Positions 6,965 to 15,500 of a DNA stretch of 17,370 bases are shown here, piece after piece (positions within the stretch are counted from its first letter, which is position 1; every line of letters starts with the position of its first letter). Source of the stretch: Lentisphaeria bacterium (lineage in GTDB: Bacteria; Verrucomicrobiota; Lentisphaeria; Oligosphaerales; Oligosphaeraceae). The notes under the pieces are model-generated. The model searched no databases. It saw only the letters and a list, made by a program, of their open reading frames with translations, and was not told where the DNA came from. The stretch is taken from positions 1-17,370 of the forward strand of contig JAEDNB010000022.1 in assembly GCA_016302725.1 (NCBI GenBank), given 5' to 3'. A program made the position numbers and the translations under genes.

Positions 6965-7555
6965 CTACCGGCTGCAGGCGGCCATCCCCTTGCGGAAGGC
7001 GGCCTGGTTGATTTCCAGGTGCTTTTCCGGGACGCATTGCCGGATGGCGGTCTCCCAGATTTTCCGGGGGAGGTGGCTCCCCATGCCGGCCAGGGCGCCC
7101 AGGAGCACCAGGTTGGCGGTACGGGGGTTGCCCAGGGCCTGGGCGATTCCCAGGGCGTCCAGGTAACTCAGGCGGGGGAAGAGGTTTTGGAGGGGGAGTT
7201 CCGGCTCCGGATAGGCGGCGCCTCCGCTGGAGACGGTGACCGGGATGATTCTCTGGGTGGAGACGGCGGCCACCCCCGTGGGCTTCAGGTAGTGGTGGCA
7301 GCGGATGGCCTCCACGGGCTCCAGCCCCAGCAGGGCGTCCGCGCCGCCTGGCTCGATGACCGGGCTGTGGACCCTGCTCCCAAAGCGCACGCAGGCGACC
7401 ACCGAGCCTCCCCGCTGGGCCATCCCGTGGACTTCGTTGGTCTTGACATCATACCCTGCCAGCAGGGCGGCCCTGGCGGTGATGGCGCTGGCCAGGAGGA
7501 TTCCCTGGCCTCCCACGCCGCACATGAGGACGCTGATGGTCTGGTCGCTACTCAT
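6965..7555 (-). CDS. iorB: Indolepyruvate:ferredoxin oxidoreductase, beta subunit (IorB)
   Basis: The 196-residue product is typical for IorB. It begins at the ATG at 7555 (MSSDQTISVLMCGVGGQGI), with GAGGAGGAAG about 8 nt upstream. The GVGGQGILLASAITARAAL stretch near the start and TNEVHGMAQRGGSVVACVRFG after it are hallmarks of the 2-oxoacid oxidoreductase gamma domain. It pairs with IorA to oxidise indolepyruvate and other aryl pyruvates, made by transamination of Trp, Phe and Tyr, to the arylacetyl-CoA, CO2 and reduced ferredoxin. The start codon overlaps the end of iorA by 8 nt, which indicates translational coupling and a stoichiometric complex. An upstream extension of the frame exists but is arginine/proline-rich antisense-like sequence inside iorA, so it is not used. 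Confidence 0.94.
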   Translation of the reverse strand: MSSDQTISVLMCGVGGQGILLASAITARAALLAGYDVKTNEVHGMAQRGGSVVACVRFGSRVHSPVIEPGGADALLGLEPVEAIRCHHYLKPTGVAAVSTQRIIPVTVSSGGAAYPEPELPLQNLFPRLSYLDALGIAQALGNPRTANLVLLGALAGMGSHLPRKIWETAIRQCVPEKHLEINQAAFRKGMAACSR

Positions 7556-9320
7556 GGGAGCCTTCCTCCTCTTGGGGCTTTGCCGGGGTGATGGCGCCGA
7601 AGGGGCAGACCTCCTGGCAGGAGGCGCATCCCAGGCAGAGCAGGGGATTGATGCGGACATGCCCCTCCTGTTTCTCCAGGGCGGGACAGCCCAGTTTCAG
7701 GCAGGCGTGGCATTCCCGGCACTTGCCCGCCTCCACTTGGAAGGGGGGCGCCAGGGGGCGCTTTTCCCGGAGGGGGCAGGGCGCCTGGGAGATGACCAGG
7801 GACGGTTCCGGCGCCTCCAATTCCTCCCGCAGGACCGCCACTGTCTCCTGGATTTTGTAGGGGTTGACCACCCGGATGCGCCGCACGCCGCAGGCCTTGC
7901 CGAAGTCGGCGATGGAAGCCTCCCGGGTCTCCTCTCCCATGAGGGTGCGTCCGGTTCCCGGGTGGTCCTGGTGCCCAGTCATGGCGGTGGTGCGGTTGTC
8001 CACCACCACCACCAGGGAGGTGCCCTTGTTGTAGACCATGTCCAGCAGGCCCGTGATGCCGCTGTGGAAGAAGGTGGAGTCCCCCACCACGCCCACCACC
8101 TTCCGGGCCTCCCCCGCCTTCTCCAGGCCGTGGGCCATGGAGATGCCTCCCCCCATGCAGAGGATGACGTCGGTGCGAGACAGGGGCGGGAAGACGGCCA
8201 GGGAGTAGCAGCCGATGTCTCCCGTGACCAGCACGTCGAATTTCGTCAAGGCGTAGAAGAGCCCCCGGTGGGGGCAGCCCGCGCAGAAGACGGGGGGGCG
8301 GGAGGGGAGGGTCTCCAGGGGGAAGCGGGGTGCGGGAATCCCGGCGGGGGTGCCGTCCAGGGCCTCCCGCACCCGGCGGAGCGCCTCGGTGGAGAGTTCC
8401 CCGCAGGCGGGGACGTAGCGGCGCCCGTCGCAGGGGATGCCCAGGGCCTTGATGTGCTCCTCCAGGAAATCCTCCTGCTCTTCCACCACCAGGAGGCGCT
8501 TCACCTTGGCGGCGAAGGAGCGGATAAGTTCATCGGGGAAGGGGTAGGGGAAGCCCAGCTTCAGGACGGAGGCCTCGGGAAAGACCTCCTTGACATACTG
8601 GTAGGAAATCCCGCTGCAGACAATCCCCAGGGCGTCCTCCCCCTTTTCCTCCACGTTCAAGGGGGAGGCAGTGGCCACCGAGGAGAGAATCTGCCCCTTC
8701 TCCTGGAGCTGCCTGCGCATGGGGCGCCCCCAAAGGGGCAGGGGGCAGTGCCGGGAGGGGTTCCGGATGAACTCCTTCGGGAAAGAGGAGGGGACGCGGG
8801 GGGATTCCTCCACCTTGCTGCGGGAGTGGGCGACCCGGGTGGTGGTCTTCAACAGCACCGGAAGCCGGAACTTCTCCGACAACTCCAGCCCATATTTCAC
8901 AAAGTCCTTCGCCTCCTGGGAGTCCGAGGGCTCCAGCACCGGGACGTGGGCCAGGCGGGCATACAGGCGCACGTCCTGCTCCGTCTGGGAGGAGTGCATC
9001 CCCGGGTCGTCCGCCACCACAATCACCATCCCCCCCTCGACTCCAATGTACGCCAGGGTCATCAGGGGGTCCGCCGCTACGTTCAGACCCACGCATTTCA
9101 TGGTTACCAACGTCCGGACCCCCGCCAGGGAAGCCCCCACTGCAGCCTCCAGGGCGACCTTCTCGTTGGGGGACCACTCGCAGTAGACCCGGGGCTCCCC
9201 GTAGGTCACCAGATTCTCCAAAATCTCCGTGGAGGGTGTCCCAGGATAGCCAAACGCCGCGCGGACGTCGCTCTCCCACGCGCCCCGCGCTATTGCCTCG
9301 TTGCCGGATAAAAGAAGCAT
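7548..9320 (-). CDS. iorA: Indolepyruvate:ferredoxin oxidoreductase, alpha subunit (IorA)
   Basis: The product has 590 residues from an ATG at 9320 (MLLLSGNEAIARGAWE) with GAGAGG 6 nt upstream; an upstream in-frame extension lacks family similarity. The N-terminal pyrimidine-binding domain contains GYPGTPSTEI and KCVGLNVAADPLMTLAYIG. The C-terminal half has CAGCPHRGLFYAL, the thiamine-diphosphate/Mg motif GDSTFFHSGITGLL (from 413) and VVDNRTTAMTGHQDHPG (about 440-456). The tail carries two 4Fe-4S ferredoxin motifs, C534-C537-C540-C545 and C562-C565-C568-C572. The enzyme is cytoplasmic and oxygen-sensitive. It works in anaerobic aromatic amino-acid fermentation, or in reverse for aryl-acid assimilation. 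It is the first gene of an iorA-iorB-aldolase-like unit transcribed from the 9321-9901 region. All expected cofactor residues are present, so activity is likely. Confidence 0.96.
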   Translation of the reverse strand: MLLLSGNEAIARGAWESDVRAAFGYPGTPSTEILENLVTYGEPRVYCEWSPNEKVALEAAVGASLAGVRTLVTMKCVGLNVAADPLMTLAYIGVEGGMVIVVADDPGMHSSQTEQDVRLYARLAHVPVLEPSDSQEAKDFVKYGLELSEKFRLPVLLKTTTRVAHSRSKVEESPRVPSSFPKEFIRNPSRHCPLPLWGRPMRRQLQEKGQILSSVATASPLNVEEKGEDALGIVCSGISYQYVKEVFPEASVLKLGFPYPFPDELIRSFAAKVKRLLVVEEQEDFLEEHIKALGIPCDGRRYVPACGELSTEALRRVREALDGTPAGIPAPRFPLETLPSRPPVFCAGCPHRGLFYALTKFDVLVTGDIGCYSLAVFPPLSRTDVILCMGGGISMAHGLEKAGEARKVVGVVGDSTFFHSGITGLLDMVYNKGTSLVVVVDNRTTAMTGHQDHPGTGRTLMGEETREASIADFGKACGVRRIRVVNPYKIQETVAVLREELEAPEPSLVISQAPCPLREKRPLAPPFQVEAGKCRECHACLKLGCPALEKQEGHVRINPLLCLGCASCQEVCPFGAITPAKPQEEEGSHE

Positions 9321-9616
9321 GTGGTTCCTCTCACCTCGCCGTGACGTGACGGCTCTCTCTACCGAAAAGGACAGGACACCGCCCAAAGGGGCCTACGGCA
9401 GTTTCCCGTTTCCTGAAAAGCAAATTCCACCCCGCCCACGCCAGGGAATGGGGAACCAGCAGGGGCAAGGACTGGTCTCTCCCCTGTACCCGGGGATTGA
9501 GGACAGGGAAAGGCAGGCCCCCGTGCCGCCCCCCAAAAAGAAAGGGGGAAAACCCTACCGCGCGGAAGACATTGATAATATAGCCCCCAGACGGGTTCTT
9601 CTTCCCTTGCCTCTAT

Positions 9617-9648
9617 TGACAAATGGTAAAAACATGACAGGTTGGTAA
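9617..9648 (+). repeat. Direct repeat TGACA-n-TGGTAA (two copies)
   Basis: TGACAAATGGTAA at 9617-9629 and TGACAGGTTGGTAA at 9635-9648 share both half-motifs, with one base difference in spacer length and a period of 18-19 nt. Tandem half-sites in an AT-rich divergent promoter region suggest a regulator-binding site. The regulator is not identifiable from this window. Confidence 0.45.
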
Positions 9649-9721
9649 TGTTGTGCAAAATTTCCGCCAAATCGGAGGTGATTTCCCCAAAGGGAGTTAA
9701 AGTACGAAAATTCAAACTGAC

Positions 9722-9731
9722 GTTTATAAAC
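9722..9731. promoter_or_regulatory. Palindrome GTTTATAAAC, possible operator
   Basis: A perfect 10-bp palindrome. With one mismatched pair it extends outward to 9719-9734 (GAC…ATC). It lies 170 nt upstream of the outer-membrane-factor start, in the AT-rich part of the divergent region. Confidence 0.35.
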
Positions 9732-9901
9732 ATCTGTTCGCACGGGGCGATTCCCCCTCCCTGTGCTTCTTCCTGAATTTCCTTTTCCCTCTATAGTCAT
9801 TGGAATGTCCGTCCTTCCCGGTTTGTCTTTGGGGTTTGGGCTGTTGCGTGAGTGCGGCCCGGCCCTTAGGGGGCCCTGGGTCGGCGGCGAGTGGAGCAGC
9901 C

Positions 9902-11368
9902 ATGGTCACGCAGCGAAGGCCTTTTTCCTTGTTTTCCCTTTTCCTTTCTGCCTGTGCGGGAGGTGCCCTGCTTCTCTTCGGGGGTTCCTGCGCCTCCTTC
10001 GGGGATGCCACGGAGGCCCGCCGGGGTCACATTTCGGCGTATGGGGAGTCCCTTCAGGCGCGTTCGGCCTGGCTTTCCGCTCCCCGCAGCCTGGAGGAGT
10101 GCCTTTCCTTTGCCCTGGAGAACAACTACTCCCTGCGCCTGTCCGCGCTGCAGCGCCGGTTGAGCGAGTTGGACGTGGACGCCTCCCTGGCCAATTTCCT
10201 GCCGGTCGTCTCCCTGGGGGGGAACTGGACGGGGTGGCGGCACCAGCAGACCATGGGGGGCTCCCCCGTTTCCGACAAGGAGTATTTCAACGGGGACCTG
10301 GGGGTGCAGATGCCCCTGGTGGCTCCCGCCACGTGGCTCCTCTACGCCAACCGTCGGCTCTCCCGCCAGGCCGGCGCCTTGACGGAGCATCTGGCCCGCC
10401 AGGGCATCCTGGCCCAGGTTACTTCCCTCTACTACCAGGCCCTGCTTTGCCAGCTCCGCATCACGGCCCTGGAGAGCCAGGTGGCCTCCACCCGCAGCCA
10501 GTTCCAGCGGATTGACGGGATGTATGAGGAGGGGCAGGTCCTGGGGTGGGAGCGCACCAATGCGGAGACCCAGTGGCGTTCCCGGGAAATCGCCCTGGAG
10601 CAGGCGCGCCGGGAGCTGTCCCTGGTCCGGGGGCGGCTCCTCCAGGCCCTGGGCCTCTCCCCGGCGGATGAGGCGAAGCTGCAGTTGGTCTATTCCCAGG
10701 ACCCCCGCCAGGAGCCCCAGGAGGGGGTGGAGGAGATGGTGCTGCGGGCCCTCACCCTCCGCCCGGAACTCTCCCAGATGGACCGCCAGGTGGTGGAGTC
10801 GGAAAACCAGGTGCGCATGGCCCTGGTGGATTTCCTGCCCACGGTGGGCGGCTTCCTGAATGGCACCTGGACCAGCGACGACATCGCAGACCGGGCCACC
10901 AATCTCTACGGCGGAATCTCCGCCGCCATGGACCTCTTCAGAGGATTCTCCAAGGTCACTGGATACCGCAGCGCCAAGCTGGCGCGCCAGGCGGCCGCCC
11001 TCCAGCGGGAGGAAAAGTTCCTCGCCGTAATCCTGGAGGTCATGTCCGCGGACCGGGACCTGAAGGACGCCGCCAGCCAACGCCGTCTGGCGGAACTGGC
11101 CTACCGGGCCAGCCAGGCCAAATACGAGGAGTACCGGCAGCGCTGCGAGGAGGGCGTCGAACCCGTCTACCGGATGCTGGACGCCCGGGCGGAAATGGAC
11201 GACGCCTATCTCCAGTTCCTCCAGACCTCCTTTGTGAAGGATGTCGCCCTGACAAACCTGGAGGTGGCCATGGGAACCCTCAAGCCCGATGAACAACGGT
11301 GGACCCCTGAAGACCAGGAGGCCCCCATGAAGGAAAACCTTGACGAACTTTTGCCGAAGGAGGAGTAG
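9902..11368 (+). CDS. Outer-membrane efflux factor (TolC/NodT family lipoprotein)
   Basis: The 488-residue product has the family length. The ATG at 9902 was chosen because it opens a signal peptide (MVTQRRPFSLFSLFLSAC) and has GTGGAG just upstream; the ATG at 9800 would add a non-signal leader. C18 in LSAC is the best lipobox cysteine; C30 in GGSC is an alternative. Two outer-membrane efflux repeats follow: one from LEECLSFALENNYSLRLSAL to about residue 270, and one from VEEMVLRALTLRPELSQMDR to about residue 470. Both have long heptad-like helices, such as QVASTRSQFQRIDGMYEEGQ, and β-strand segments, as expected for the trimeric channel-tunnel. The protein provides the outer-membrane exit duct for the RND pump encoded two genes downstream. 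Its stop is 4 nt before the next start, so the genes are tightly coupled. Having the outer-membrane factor first is less common than the MFP-RND-OMF order. Confidence 0.92.
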   Translation: MVTQRRPFSLFSLFLSACAGGALLLFGGSCASFGDATEARRGHISAYGESLQARSAWLSAPRSLEECLSFALENNYSLRLSALQRRLSELDVDASLANFLPVVSLGGNWTGWRHQQTMGGSPVSDKEYFNGDLGVQMPLVAPATWLLYANRRLSRQAGALTEHLARQGILAQVTSLYYQALLCQLRITALESQVASTRSQFQRIDGMYEEGQVLGWERTNAETQWRSREIALEQARRELSLVRGRLLQALGLSPADEAKLQLVYSQDPRQEPQEGVEEMVLRALTLRPELSQMDRQVVESENQVRMALVDFLPTVGGFLNGTWTSDDIADRATNLYGGISAAMDLFRGFSKVTGYRSAKLARQAAALQREEKFLAVILEVMSADRDLKDAASQRRLAELAYRASQAKYEEYRQRCEEGVEPVYRMLDARAEMDDAYLQFLQTSFVKDVALTNLEVAMGTLKPDEQRWTPEDQEAPMKENLDELLPKEE

Positions 11369-11372
11369 AGAC

Positions 11373-12545
11373 ATGAAGAGAATCCATCTGAACATCATCC
11401 TGGCCGCCCTGGCAGGGGCCTTCCTGGCGTCCTGCGGCGGCAAGAACGAGGAAAAGGCCGCCCCCTCCCAGGGGGAGTTCCAGGGAACCCCCGTGGTCCT
11501 GGCTCCCCTGGAGGAACGGGATTTCACCCGATACCTGACCCTGAAAGGAACCTTGGAGGCCAAGGACCGGGTCATCGTCTCCTCCCGGGTGAACGGAACC
11601 CTGGAAAAGGTCCTGGTGGAGGAGGGGGACGCCGTCCAGGAGGGACAGGTCCTCTTCCGCATGGACGAGCGGACCTTCCGGGACCAGGTGACGGTGGCCG
11701 AGGCCACCCTGGCCGCCCAGGAATCCGCCGTGGAGGTCGCCCGGGCGCAGGTGGAAAAGGCCCAGGCCAGCCTCCACAAGGCCACCCTGGACGTGGAGCG
11801 CTTCCGCAGGCTCTTCCAGAAGGGGAACGTCTCCGCCAATGAGGTGGAGACCTATGAACTGGATTTCCAGGAGGCAAAGGCGGATTCCACCCTGGCCCAG
11901 GCCAATCTCGCCGCCCAGGAGGCCCAGGTGCGGCTGGCACGGGCCTCCCTCTCCATCGCCCGGAAAAGCCTGGAGGACTGCACCGTGAAGGCCCCCATGG
12001 CCGGACGCATCAGCGCACGCCTCCAGGAACCCGGACAGGAACTGGGGGTGGGCACCCCCGTGGTGGAAGTGGTGGACCCCACGCTCCTCCGGGCCGTCGC
12101 CAGCCTCCCCGCAGACTACTACGCCTCCGTCCTCCCCGGCACCACAACCCTCCGACTGGGGGACGCCAAGGGAAAGGCCCTCAAGGAGGTGACCGTCACC
12201 GATAAAAGCCCCGACATCCAACCCGGACTGCGCACCTTCCAGGTGAGGGGACTCTTCTCCGTTGCCCCCGGCGAAAGCCTCGTCCCCGGACAACTGGTGG
12301 ACATCTCCGTGGCGCTGGAACACGCCCACGGCTTCGCCGTCCCCCTCTCCGTGCCCGTGCGCCGCTCCTCCGGGCTGCTCCTCTACGCCGTGGAGGAGGG
12401 AAAGGCCAAGGCCATCCCCGTCCAGGAGGGCATCACCCAGGACGGCATGGTCCAGGTCACCGGGGAGGGGCTCTCCGCCGGCGGAATGGTGGTGGTGGAA
12501 GGACAATACATGATCCAGGACGGGGACGCCGTCCTGGTGAAGTAA
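11373..12545 (+). CDS. RND efflux periplasmic adaptor (membrane fusion lipoprotein)
   Basis: The 390-residue product starts at the ATG at 11373, with GGAGGAG about 6-9 nt upstream inside the previous gene's end. The signal peptide MKRIHLNIILAALAGAFLAS ends in a good lipobox (LASC, C21). A HlyD-type layout follows. The first lipoyl half is GTLEAKDRVIVSSRVNGTLE, leading to EEGDAVQEGQVLFRMD. A long α-hairpin spans about residues 105-200 (VAEATLAAQESAVEVARAQV…ANLAAQEAQVRLARASLSIA). The second lipoyl half is LEDCTVKAPMAGRISARLQE, then a β-barrel (VVEVVDPTLLRAVASLPADY) and a membrane-proximal domain (VPVRRSSGLLLYAVEEGKAK). It bridges the RND pump and the outer-membrane factor. The next gene begins 23 nt later. 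All expected domains are present. Confidence 0.95.
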   Translation: MKRIHLNIILAALAGAFLASCGGKNEEKAAPSQGEFQGTPVVLAPLEERDFTRYLTLKGTLEAKDRVIVSSRVNGTLEKVLVEEGDAVQEGQVLFRMDERTFRDQVTVAEATLAAQESAVEVARAQVEKAQASLHKATLDVERFRRLFQKGNVSANEVETYELDFQEAKADSTLAQANLAAQEAQVRLARASLSIARKSLEDCTVKAPMAGRISARLQEPGQELGVGTPVVEVVDPTLLRAVASLPADYYASVLPGTTTLRLGDAKGKALKEVTVTDKSPDIQPGLRTFQVRGLFSVAPGESLVPGQLVDISVALEHAHGFAVPLSVPVRRSSGLLLYAVEEGKAKAIPVQEGITQDGMVQVTGEGLSAGGMVVVEGQYMIQDGDAVLVK

Positions 12546-12568
12546 CCCCCCTTTAGGAGGCTTGAAGC

Positions 12569-15500
12569 ATGTTTTTGGCTGACGCATCGACAAAGCGGCC
12601 GGTGGCCATGTCCTGCCTGCTCATCGCATTGGTGGGGCTGGGCCTGAACAGCTACCGGAAACTCTCCCTGGAAAACCTCCCCGCCACCGACATCCCCTAC
12701 GTGACCATCACCACCACCTGGGTGGGGGCCACCCCCGAGGACATGGAGAAGGATGTGGCGAAGCACATCGAGGACGCCGTCTCCTCCCTGGACGGCCTGA
12801 AGCACATCGAAACCACCTGCCTGGAAAACGTGGCCGTCATCACCCTGGAGTTCCAGTTGGGGACCGACGTGGACATCGCCGCCGTGGATGTGCGGGAAAA
12901 GGTGGACGGCGCCCTGGAGGATCTGCCCGACGACGCGGAGCGCCCCGTCATCGAGAAAATCGACATCAACGCCCAGAGCGTCATCAAACTGGCCGTCACC
13001 GGGGAGGCAACCCTGGAGGAAAAGTACGACTACGTGGACAACACCCTGGCGGACCAGTTCTCCATGCTCTCCGGCGTGGGCAGCGTGGAAATCATCGGCG
13101 GCAACGAGCGGGAGGTCCACATCGAACTGGACCGCTCCCGCATGGCCGGCGCCGGCCTCACCACGGCGGAGGTGGTCCAGGTGGTGGCCGCCAACGTGAA
13201 CTCCCTGCCCTCCGGAAGGGTCCGGGAACAGGGCACCGAGGTGAACGTGAAGTTTGACGCGGAATATCCCGCCGTGGAGGAAATCGCCGCCTTTGAGGTG
13301 GTCAGCCGGGATGGCGTGCGCCGCACCCTGGGGGACCTGGGCACCGTCCGCATGACCACCGACGAAGTGCGCCAGCGGGCCTGGTTCAACGGGGAGGAGT
13401 GCGTCATCCTCTCCATTGTGAAGAAGGGGGAGGCCAACACGGTCCGCCTGGTGGACGCCTGCCGGAAGAAGGTGGGCGAACTCCAGGGGAGCCTGCCCGG
13501 GGGAATGCGCCTCCAGGTGATTTCCGACGAGGCGTCCTCCATCGAGACCACCGTCTCCTCCACCATCAGCGACATTGTCGGCGGCATCATCCTGTGCGCC
13601 ATCATCCTCCTCTTCTTCCTGGGGGACCTGCGCACCACCCTCATTGTCTGCATCTCCATGCCCCTGACCATCGTGGTCAGCTTCTTCTTCATGCAGATTG
13701 CCGGGCAGTCCCTGAACACGGTCACCCTGCTGGCGGTGGGGCTCTCCGTGGGCATCCTGGTCTCCAACTCCATCGTGGTCCTGGAAAATGTCTCTACCTG
13801 GATGGAGAAATGCGCCGACCCCTGGGAGGCCGCCGCCAAGGGCACCGGGGAGATGGCCATCTCCGTCTTCGCCTCCGCCGGAACCAACGTGGTGGTGATG
13901 CTCCCCCTCACCATGATGTGGAGCCTGGTGGGCCAGATTCTCAAGCCCTTCGCCCTCACTACCCTGGTGGTGAACCTGGTCTCCATCTTCATCTCCTTCA
14001 CCCTGACCCCCATCCTCTGCGCGCTCCTCCTGAAGCCCAAGAGCCAGCGCCGCCAAAACGCCCTCACGCGCTTCATGGACAAGTGGACCGGGGCCATCCG
14101 CCTCCTGGGCGAAAAGTACACCCTCCTCCTGGGATGGTGCGCACGCCGCCGCCTGGTCTGTTTCCTGGCCACCCTCTTCACCGTCCTCCTCTTCTGGGGC
14201 ACCATCAAGCAGGCCGGACGCCTGGGGTTCACCATGATGGAGAACTCCGACAAGGGCAGGATGCTGGTCTCCCTGGAATACCCCGTGAACTTCGACCTCC
14301 AGAAGACCTGCGACCATGTCCTCCGGCTGGCTGAGGAGTTCTCCCGCCTCTCCGACCTGGAAAACTATGACGTGACCGTGGGAAAGAAGGACTCCGTGGG
14401 CCATGGGGTCACCGAGGCCGTCTACGTGGCGCAAATCGACCTGAATTTCAAGAGCAAGCTGGAGCGGACCTGGACCATCGCCCAGCGCATCGAGGAAATC
14501 CAAAAGCGCCTCTCCACGGAAACGAACATCTACTACACCGTGGCCGCCCCCTCGGACATGGGGGGCATCTCCACCCCCATCGAATTCAGCGTGGCCGGAA
14601 AGGAACTGGACGTCCTGGATGAAATCGGCCGGAAGACCCGCGCCCTGGTCCGGGAAGTCCCCGGCATCTCCACCCTGGACACCACGGTCCGGGAGGGAAA
14701 GCCCCAGTTCCTCATCACCCCCAAACGCACCGAGATGCGGGACGTGGGCCTGGATTCCTCCACCTTGGGGACCCTCCTCCGGGGAAACCTGGAGGGCATC
14801 GAGGCCGCCCTCTACAAGTCCGGCGACCGCTCCTACGACATCCGCGTGAAATACGCGGAGGAGCCAGGCCTGGACCAGGTCGGCCAGTTCATGATTCCCG
14901 GCAAGGCGGGGCAGCCCGTCCTCCTCACCAGCGTGGCCGAGGTGACCAAGCGGGCCATCCCAGTGAGCATCAACCGAAAGGACAAGGAGCGCGTGGTGTG
15001 GGTCTCCGGGACCCTGGGGGGCACCGCCGCCCTCCAGACCACCCAGGGGGAACTCTTCCGTAAAATCGAGGAGAACAACGTCCTGCCCCCGGGCTATGCC
15101 CGCAAGGTGGCCGGCGACGCAGAGTATCTCTCCGACGCCGTGGCGGATTTCGGGGAGGCGATTCTGCTGGCCGCCTTTCTGACCTACCTCACCATCTCCG
15201 CCATCATGGAGTCCTTCACCCGGCCCTTCCTGATTCTTCTGACCCTCCCCTTCGGCTTGATTGGCATCATCTGGGGATTGCTGCTGAGCGGATGGAACAT
15301 CAACATCCTGGTAATGCTGGGCGCCTTGATGCTCATCGGCGTGGTGGTGAACGCCGCCATCCTCATTGTGGACCGCTTCAGCAGCCTGAAAAAGGAGGGG
15401 ATGGCCTCCCGGGAGGCCATGATCCTGGGGGCGGGAGTCTCCTTCCGCGCCGTCCTCATGGTCATCCTGGCCAGCACCCTGGGAATGCTCCCCATCGCCC

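Larger units (their letters stand above)
9321..9901. promoter_or_regulatory. Divergent intergenic region between iorAB and the efflux operon
   Basis: These 581 nt contain no convincing gene; the open frames are short and compositionally odd. The middle (about 9575-9735) is clearly AT-richer than the genes and should hold the promoters for both directions. Visible elements are a direct repeat TGACA-n2/3-TGGTAA at 9617-9629 and 9635-9648, and a short inverted repeat TCCG-CCAAAT-CGGA at 9662-9675. There is also GTTAAAGTA at 9696-9704, a perfect 10-bp palindrome GTTTATAAAC at 9722-9731, and a TATAGT hexamer at 9792-9797, about 105 nt before the efflux operon. No hexamer pair is good enough to name a promoter with confidence. 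Confidence 0.6.

Noticed and set aside
5578..9311. Long plus-strand open frames antisense to the aldolase-like, iorB and iorA genes.
   Set aside because: They are low-complexity G/H/D/V-rich translations, while the minus strand shows full cofactor and metal motifs and good ribosome sites.
9616..9648. TTGACA at 9616-9621 as a -35 element for the efflux operon.
   Set aside because: No acceptable -10 hexamer lies 15-19 nt downstream; the sequence is better explained as part of the direct repeat.
9717..9736. The minus strand encodes DVYKRQ, the peptide typical of Tn5/Nextera mosaic-end contamination.
   Set aside because: At the DNA level it differs from the mosaic end at 4 of 19 bases, and the sequence on both sides is continuous. 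It looks like a chance synonymous match, not adapter or transposon sequence.
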